From assembly GCF_900583165.1 (NCBI RefSeq), contig NZ_UTKY01000031.1, positions 124,001 to 188,000 of the forward strand: DNA of 64,000 nucleotides. Direction: 5' to 3'. Positions 58,795-64,000 of the stretch are shown here, piece after piece. Under the pieces are notes generated by a model. The model made no database searches and was not told the DNA's origin. It saw only the letters and a list, made by a program, of their open reading frames with translations. This stretch comes from Pseudomonas viridiflava (GTDB lineage Bacteria; Pseudomonadota; Gammaproteobacteria; Pseudomonadales; Pseudomonadaceae). The position numbers and the translations under genes were made by a program. Numbering within the stretch: position 1 is the first letter of the stretch; every line of letters begins with the position of its first letter.

Positions 58795-58862
58795 TAGCAT
58801 CAGCGCAGTCGTTATTCCCGGTCAGGCCTTGAACTGACCCTCAAGCTTTAAGGATTTGAACC

Positions 58863-59474
58863 GTGATTGGACGCTTGCGCGGCACCCTGGCTGAGAAACA
58901 GCCGCCGCACCTGATTCTGGATGTAAACGGGTTGGGGTATGAGCTGGAAGTGCCCATGACCACGCTCTACCGCTTGCCGTCGGTCGGCGAACCGCTGACC
59001 CTGCATACCCATCTGGTCGTACGCGAAGACGCGCAGTTACTCTATGGTTTTATCGGCAAGCGCGACCGCGACTTCTTCCGCGAGCTGATTCGCCTTAACG
59101 GCGTAGGGCCTAAATTGGCGCTGGCGTTGATGTCGAGCCTGGAAGTGGATGAGCTGGTGCGTGCCGTATCGGCCCAAGACACGTCAGCGTTGACCAAGGT
59201 GCCGGGTGTCGGCAAAAAAACCGCCGAGCGCTTGCTGGTCGAACTCAAGGACCGTTTCAAGGCCTGGGAAGTCGTACCGAGTATGTTTGCCCTGGTGCCG
59301 AACCAGCCGGACATGCCGGCGGCTCAGGTCGCCAGCGCCGAAAGCGATGCCGTCAGTGCGCTGATTTCCCTGGGCTACAAGCCGCAGGAAGCCAGCAAGG
59401 CCGTGTCGGCCATCAAGGACAAGAACCTGAGCAGTGAAGACATGATTCGCCGCGCCCTGAAGGGAATGATTTAA
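58863..59474 (+). CDS. ruvA: Holliday junction DNA helicase subunit RuvA
   Basis: The 203-residue junction-binding protein starts M-I-G-R-L-R-G-T-L from a GTG after AAGGA. Two helix-hairpin-helix motifs are seen, N-G-V-G-P-K-L-A (about 79-86) and V-P-G-V-G-K-K-T-A (about 114-122), plus a C-terminal RuvB-binding domain. The RuvB GTG follows its stop directly. Confidence 0.96.
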   Translation: MIGRLRGTLAEKQPPHLILDVNGLGYELEVPMTTLYRLPSVGEPLTLHTHLVVREDAQLLYGFIGKRDRDFFRELIRLNGVGPKLALALMSSLEVDELVRAVSAQDTSALTKVPGVGKKTAERLLVELKDRFKAWEVVPSMFALVPNQPDMPAAQVASAESDAVSALISLGYKPQEASKAVSAIKDKNLSSEDMIRRALKGMI

Positions 59475-60533
59475 GTGATTGAAGCTGATCGTCTGATCGC
59501 GGCCACCGGCCCGCGCGACCGTGAAGAAGTCCAGGACCGGGCCATCCGCCCGCTGAGCCTGGCCGACTACATCGGCCAGCCCACCGTGCGTGAGCAGATG
59601 GAGCTGTTTATCCAGGCCGCGCGCGGGCGCAGTGAGTCCCTGGACCATACGTTGATCTTCGGCCCGCCGGGGCTGGGCAAGACCACCCTGGCCAATATCA
59701 TTGCCCAGGAAATGGGCGTGTCGATCAAGTCGACCTCTGGCCCCGTGCTGGAGCGCCCGGGTGACCTGGCGGCATTGCTGACCAATCTTGAGCCCCACGA
59801 CGTGCTGTTTATCGACGAGATCCACCGGCTGTCGCCGATCGTCGAGGAAGTGCTGTACCCGGCCATGGAAGACTTTCAGCTCGACATTATGATCGGCGAA
59901 GGCCCGGCGGCTCGTTCGATCAAGCTCGACCTGCCGCCGTTCACCCTAGTGGGCGCCACCACGCGTGCGGGCATGTTGACCAACCCGCTGCGAGACCGTT
60001 TCGGCATTGTTCAACGTCTAGAGTTCTATAGCACGGCCGATCTCGCGACCATCGTCAGCCGCTCGGCGAGCATTCTAGGCTTGCCCCTGGACCCGGAAGG
60101 CGCGTTTGAAATTGCCCGTCGGGCCCGAGGCACCCCGCGTATCGCCAACCGTCTTCTGCGCCGCGTGCGCGACTTCGCTGAAGTGCGGGCCAAGGGGCAC
60201 ATCACCAAGGCCGTGGCCGACCTGGCCCTGAACCTGCTGGACGTGGATGAGCACGGCTTCGATCATCAGGATCGGCGTCTACTCTTGACCATGATCGAGA
60301 AGTTCGACGGCGGCCCGGTGGGCGTGGACAGCCTGGCGGCGGCCATCAGTGAAGAGCGCCATACCATTGAGGATGTGCTGGAGCCGTATTTGATCCAGCA
60401 GGGTTACATCATGCGTACCCCTCGCGGCAGGGTAGTGACGCGTCACGCCTATTTGCACTTTGGGTTAAACATTCCGTCACGATTGGGTGAGATGCCCGTT
60501 GTAGACGAATTCCTCGATGCAGTGGACGATTAA
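59475..60533 (+). CDS. ruvB: Holliday junction DNA helicase subunit RuvB
   Basis: The 352-residue AAA+ motor has Walker A G-P-P-G-L-G-K-T (about 62-69), Walker [11 protein letters not shown] (about 108-117), and a C-terminal winged helix with R-T-P-R-G-R-V. The start is GTG with no gap after ruvA; the next gene lies 139 bp later. Confidence 0.97.
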   Translation: MIEADRLIAATGPRDREEVQDRAIRPLSLADYIGQPTVREQMELFIQAARGRSESLDHTLIFGPPGLGKTTLANIIAQEMGVSIKSTSGPVLERPGDLAALLTNLEPHDVLFIDEIHRLSPIVEEVLYPAMEDFQLDIMIGEGPAARSIKLDLPPFTLVGATTRAGMLTNPLRDRFGIVQRLEFYSTADLATIVSRSASILGLPLDPEGAFEIARRARGTPRIANRLLRRVRDFAEVRAKGHITKAVADLALNLLDVDEHGFDHQDRRLLLTMIEKFDGGPVGVDSLAAAISEERHTIEDVLEPYLIQQGYIMRTPRGRVVTRHAYLHFGLNIPSRLGEMPVVDEFLDAVDD

Positions 60534-60672
60534 AAGCCGCACGCAAGTCGATTTATTCGATGTTTGTGCTGTCCTAGTGGCTGGCGTCGTCATTCAGTCA
60601 CCGGAAATGTTACAGGCAATGAAAAAACAGTTGCCCAGCCGGATTGGCAACCTGAGGAGTAAGCACTAGAGT

Positions 60673-61128
60673 ATGCGCGCGCAAAACGGGGATCAGTCGT
60701 TCGCACATCGCTGTCGCGTTTATTACGAGGACACCGATGCTGGCGGCATCGTGTATTACGTCAATTACCTCAAGTTCATGGAGCGGGCTCGAACCGAGCG
60801 GCTACGGGAGCTGGGCTTTGCCCAATCCCAGTTGGCAGGGGAGGACCTATTGTTCGTCGTGCATTCCAGCGAGGCTCGGTATCACGCGCCGGCGCGGCTG
60901 GACGACGAATTGTTGGTAAGCGCTGAAGTAATCGAATTGAACCGTGTCAGCCTGCGCTTTAAACAGCAGGTCAGGCGGGCAACGGATGCAACGCTGCTCT
61001 GTGAGGGGCAGTTCCTGGTGGCCTGTGTGCGCACCAATAGTTTGAAACCCCGGGCCATTCCCGAAGCTCTACGTGCGGCCTTTGCCGGCGTAAGCGGCGC
61101 GGGTAAACAATCAAAGCAGGAGATTTAG
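60673..61128 (+). CDS. ybgC: Tol-Pal system acyl-CoA thioesterase YbgC
   Basis: The 151-residue hotdog thioesterase has the catalytic [13 protein letters not shown] (about 17-29). It is the first gene of the tol cluster here and may act on acyl chains of membrane lipids. The nearest purine-rich site, GAGGAG, is about 18 bases upstream of the ATG, a long spacing. Confidence 0.94.
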   Translation: MRAQNGDQSFAHRCRVYYEDTDAGGIVYYVNYLKFMERARTERLRELGFAQSQLAGEDLLFVVHSSEARYHAPARLDDELLVSAEVIELNRVSLRFKQQVRRATDATLLCEGQFLVACVRTNSLKPRAIPEALRAAFAGVSGAGKQSKQEI

Positions 61129-61129
61129 C

Positions 61130-61825
61130 GTGGAACCTACCGTCGTCGACCATTCCTCCATGTGGAGCCTGGTCAGCAATGCCAGTGTTGTGGTTCAACT
61201 GGTTATGCTGACCCTGGTAGCCGCATCGGTTACCTCTTGGGTCATGATTTTTCAGCGCAGCAACCTGCTGCGTGCCGGTCGACGCGCCCTGGAGAGCTTT
61301 GAAGAGCGCTTCTGGTCGGGTATCGACCTGTCCAAGCTGTACCGTCAGGCGGGCAGCAACCCGGACCCGGATTCGGGCGTCGAGCAAATCTTCCGCGCTG
61401 GCTTCAAGGAATTTTCCCGCCTTCGACAGCAGCCAGGTGTTGACCCGGAAGCGGTCATGGAAGGCGTGGCCCGTGCCATGCGCGTTGCTATCTCCCGCGA
61501 AGAAGAGAAGCTTGAGCAAAGCTTGCCGTTCCTCGCCACCGTAGGTTCCGTGAGCCCGTACATCGGCTTGTTCGGTACCGTGTGGGGCATCATGAACTCC
61601 TTCCGTGGCCTGGCCCAGGCCCAGCAAGCCACCCTGGCCACCGTGGCCCCGGGTATCGCCGAAGCCCTGATCGCCACCGCGATCGGCCTGTTTGCTGCTA
61701 TCCCGGCAGTCATCGCCTACAACCGTTTTGCCGCTCGCGGTGAAAACCTGATTGGCCGCTACTACACCTTCGCCGATGAATTCCAGGCGATCCTGCACCG
61801 TAAAGTGCACACCAGCGAAGAATAA
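61130..61825 (+). CDS. tolQ: Tol-Pal inner-membrane protein TolQ
   Basis: The 231-residue protein has three membrane helices (about 14-36, 137-158, 170-194) and forms the proton-channel complex with TolR. Start is GTG, one base after the ybgC stop. P-Y-I-G-L-F-G-T-V-W-G-I-M lies in TM2. Confidence 0.96.
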   Translation: MEPTVVDHSSMWSLVSNASVVVQLVMLTLVAASVTSWVMIFQRSNLLRAGRRALESFEERFWSGIDLSKLYRQAGSNPDPDSGVEQIFRAGFKEFSRLRQQPGVDPEAVMEGVARAMRVAISREEEKLEQSLPFLATVGSVSPYIGLFGTVWGIMNSFRGLAQAQQATLATVAPGIAEALIATAIGLFAAIPAVIAYNRFAARGENLIGRYYTFADEFQAILHRKVHTSEE

Positions 61826-61839
61826 GCAGGTACTCCCCG

Positions 61840-62301
61840 ATGGCTTTAATCACTCGAGCTCGAACCAAGCGCAAGCCGGTCGCCGAGATGAACGTAGTGC
61901 CTTACATCGACGTGATGCTGGTGCTGCTGGTTATCTTCATGGTGACCGCGCCGATGCTCAACCAGGGTGTGAAAGTTGATCTGCCCAAGGTTTCCAGCGA
62001 AGCCTTGCCCCAGGACAACAACACCCAGGTGCTGACCATTTCGATCAAGTCCGACAAGACCTACTACTGGAACCTTGGCAGCGAAGTCGACACACAGAAA
62101 CAGCAGGACAAGGCCCTGACCTTGCCGGCGATGACCGACGCAGTGACCAAGATCATTCGCTCGGGCAACGAAGGCGGCAAGCACACCCAAGTCTTTATCC
62201 GCGGCGACAAGTCGGTCGACTACGGCTCTGTCATGGGCGCCATGGGCGGGCTGCAGAAGGCCGGCGTCGGTAACGTTGGCTTGATTACCGAGGCGCCCTG
62301 A
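61840..62301 (+). CDS. tolR: Tol-Pal inner-membrane protein TolR
   Basis: The 153-residue protein has one membrane helix with the proton-bearing Asp in V-P-Y-I-D24-V-M-L-V-L-L, then a periplasmic domain. Its stop overlaps the tolA ATG (TGATG), showing coupling. Confidence 0.96.
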   Translation: MALITRARTKRKPVAEMNVVPYIDVMLVLLVIFMVTAPMLNQGVKVDLPKVSSEALPQDNNTQVLTISIKSDKTYYWNLGSEVDTQKQQDKALTLPAMTDAVTKIIRSGNEGGKHTQVFIRGDKSVDYGSVMGAMGGLQKAGVGNVGLITEAP

Positions 62302-63374
62302 TGCAGCAACAGCGAGAGCCGTCCGCCTCGGAAAGCTTCTTCTGGCCTAGCGTCTGGGCGATTGCCCTGCACGTCCTGGTGTTTGGCATGCTGTTCGTCA
62401 GCTTTGCCATGACCCCGGACCTGCCGCCAGCCAAGCCGATCGTGCAGGCGACCCTGTATCAGCTGAAATCGAAAAGTCAGGCCACCACCCAGACCAATCA
62501 GAAGATTGCGGGTGAGGCCCAGAAGTCGGCTGCGCGCCAGACTGAAGTCGAACAGATGGAACAGAAGAAGGTCGAGCAGGAAGCGGTGAAGGCTGCTGCG
62601 GAACAAAAGAAAGAAGAGGCGGCTCAAAAGGCCGAGGAATCGAAAAAGGCTGACGAAGCCAAGAAAGCTGACGAGGCGAAAAAGGCTGATGAAGCCAAGA
62701 AAGCCGACAAAGCTGCCGAAGCTAAAAAAGCCGAAGAGAAACAATTGGCTGATATAGCCAAGAAGAAATCTGAAGAAGAAGCTAAAAAGGCTGCCGAGGA
62801 AGAGGCCAAGAAACAGGCCGCTGAAGACGCCAAGAAGAAGATTGTCGAAGACGCGAAGAAGAAAGCCGCCGAAGACGCCAAGAAAAAAGCTGAAGCAGAC
62901 GAGGCGAAGAAGAAAATCGCCGACGACGCGAAGAAGAAAGCTGCCGCCGACGCCAGCAAGAAAAAGGCTCAGGAAGCAGCACGCAAATCCGCCGAAGACA
63001 AAAAGGCCCAGGCCTTGGCAGATTTGCTTTCCGATACGCCTCAGCGTCAGCAGGCCTTGGCCGATGAACGGGGCGATGAAGTCGCAGGCAGTTTCGACGA
63101 CCTGATTCGGGCACGGGCAGCAGAAGGCTGGACACGTCCACCTTCGGCACGCAAAGGCATGACAGTCGTGCTGCAGATCGGCATGTTGCCGGACGGCACT
63201 GTGACTTCGGTCAGCGTGGCCAAGGGCAGTGGCGATCCATCGTTTGACAGTTCAGCGGTTGCAGCGGTCAAGAACATTGGCCGGCTGACCGAGATGCAGG
63301 GAATGAAACCAAGCGACTTCGCTCCCTATCGTTCATTCAAGATGACATTCACACCTGAGGATCTAGCCTTGTGA
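62301..63374 (+). CDS. tolA: Tol-Pal energy-transducing protein TolA
   Basis: The 357-residue protein has one N-terminal membrane helix (about 16-36), a long alanine/lysine/glutamate-rich helix (about 70-240, many K-K-A-D-E-A and A-E-E-A-K-K units) spanning the periplasm, and a C-terminal globular domain (about 250-357). It links TolQR to Pal/TolB. The stop overlaps the tolB GTG by four bases. Confidence 0.95.
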   Translation: MQQQREPSASESFFWPSVWAIALHVLVFGMLFVSFAMTPDLPPAKPIVQATLYQLKSKSQATTQTNQKIAGEAQKSAARQTEVEQMEQKKVEQEAVKAAAEQKKEEAAQKAEESKKADEAKKADEAKKADEAKKADKAAEAKKAEEKQLADIAKKKSEEEAKKAAEEEAKKQAAEDAKKKIVEDAKKKAAEDAKKKAEADEAKKKIADDAKKKAAADASKKKAQEAARKSAEDKKAQALADLLSDTPQRQQALADERGDEVAGSFDDLIRARAAEGWTRPPSARKGMTVVLQIGMLPDGTVTSVSVAKGSGDPSFDSSAVAAVKNIGRLTEMQGMKPSDFAPYRSFKMTFTPEDLAL

Positions 63375-64000
63375 GAAACCTTCTTCGAGGAATGCTTGTC
63401 GTTATTTGCTGTATGGCAGGGATAGCGGCGGCGGATGAAAAGAACATCCTGGTCACCAGCGGTAGCGATCGGGCCACCCCGATCGCAGTGGTACCGTTCG
63501 GCTGGCAGGGCGGCAGCGTGCTGCCGGATGACATGGCCCAGATCGTCAGTGACGACCTGCGCAACTCCGGTTACTACGCGCCGATTCCGAAGGGCAACAT
63601 GATCAGCCAGCCAAACCAGGCCAGCGAAGTCGTGTTCCGTGACTGGAAAGCCGTGGGCGCGCAGTACCTGATGGTCGGCAATATCACGCCGGCCGGCGGT
63701 CGCCTGCAGATCCAGTACACCTTGTTCAACGTGGCGACCGAGCAGCAGGTCTTGACCGGCAGCGTCTCGGGCACCGCTGAGCAACTGCGGGACATGGCTC
63801 ACTACATTTCGGACCAGTCGTTTGAAAAGCTCACCGGTATCAAGGGTGCTTTCTCGACGCGTCTGTTGTATGTGACGGCCGAACGTTTCTCCGCCAACAA
63901 CACCCGTTACACCTTGCAGCGTTCGGACTACGACGGTGCGCGGGCTGTGACGCTGCTGCAATCCCGTGAGCCGATCTTGTCGCCACGCTTTGCACCGGAC
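63371..64000 (+). CDS. tolB: Tol-Pal periplasmic protein TolB, N-terminal part (partial)
   Basis: 210 codons are in the window. A GTG start overlaps the tolA stop as GTGA. The signal peptide (about 1-21, C-C-M-A-G-I-A-A-A) precedes the TolB N-terminal domain: I-A-V-V-P-F-G-W-Q and Y-L-M-V-G-N-I-T-P. The beta propeller begins at about 200. It follows TolA in the normal order; the gene continues past the right edge. Confidence 0.94.
   Translation, partial: MRNLLRGMLVVICCMAGIAAADEKNILVTSGSDRATPIAVVPFGWQGGSVLPDDMAQIVSDDLRNSGYYAPIPKGNMISQPNQASEVVFRDWKAVGAQYLMVGNITPAGGRLQIQYTLFNVATEQQVLTGSVSGTAEQLRDMAHYISDQSFEKLTGIKGAFSTRLLYVTAERFSANNTRYTLQRSDYDGARAVTLLQSREPILSPRFAPD

Noticed and set aside
62624..62959. 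Ala/Phe/Ser-rich frame antisense to tolA
   Set aside because: It mirrors the Lys/Ala/Glu repeats of TolA; the repeat explains it entirely.
62641..62980. Short tandem DNA repeats in tolA considered as a CRISPR or minisatellite
   Set aside because: The units are coding, irregular in length and follow the Lys/Ala/Glu helix pattern; there are no constant repeats with unique spacers.

Overview
The window is core chromosome of a Pseudomonas of the fluorescens group. The evidence is the gap / edd-glk-gltR-gltS Entner-Doudoroff cluster with HexR-type operators, an MvaT-type H-NS analogue, an OprD-family porin, FecI/FecR-type iron surface signalling, secA-argJ and ruvCAB-tol synteny, high GC with long antisense shadow frames, and about a dozen REP/REPIN palindromes of the GTGGGAGGGGGCTTGCCCCC class. 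I see no tRNA, rRNA, prophage, insertion sequence, integrase or CRISPR array.

Layout. 1-4.6 kb (mostly minus): a haem-uptake cell-surface-signalling module (ECF sigma, FecR anti-sigma, STN-containing TonB receptor, start of a haem oxygenase) with Fur boxes. 4.7-11.1 kb: divergent gap and edd-glk-gltR-gltS, with two HexR operators between them and a Crc/Hfq-type motif before gltR. 11.1-13.7 kb: AraC regulator, ABM-fold monooxygenase, a small unknown and a flavin reductase. 13.8-18.5 kb: an MHS-type dicarboxylate/2-oxoglutarate permease with a sigma-54 promoter, next to a DctB/DctD-like (MifS/MifR-like) two-component pair. 18.6-23.7 kb: class I fumarase, a 2Fe-2S reductase, enoyl-CoA hydratase and pyruvate kinase. 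23.8-24.8 kb: a lipoprotein and a PilZ protein.

24.9-31.5 kb holds a tightly overlapping six-gene operon (RDD, SpoIIM-like, DUF4129, DUF4350, MoxR ATPase, DUF58). It is the best candidate here for an under-described system. 31.7-39.1 kb: sbcB, mvaT, purU with an odd modular leader, a small acidic protein, an amino-acid-type dCache chemoreceptor, a HerA-like ATPase and dciA. 39.4-44.6 kb: secA, argJ and a Nudix-TenI fusion. 44.7-48.3 kb: a PduO-type cobalamin adenosyltransferase overlapping an orphan histidine kinase, then a PanE-like reductase. 48.4-55.3 kb: yajQ, mscS, an OprD porin, a HIT protein, slyX, a membrane-anchored cold-shock protein, Dps, a ribbon-helix-helix protein and an FmdB zinc ribbon. 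55.4-64 kb: aspS, yebC, ruvCAB, ybgC-tolQRA and the start of tolB.

Most of the window is well-known housekeeping DNA. The interesting signals are local: regulatory sites that explain the neighbouring genes, the MoxR-centred operon, the modular AAACC leader before purU, a long-spaced inverted repeat between an AraC gene and its divergent neighbour, and a REPIN with a 16-nt insert. No search was run, so family calls rest on recognised motifs and synteny.
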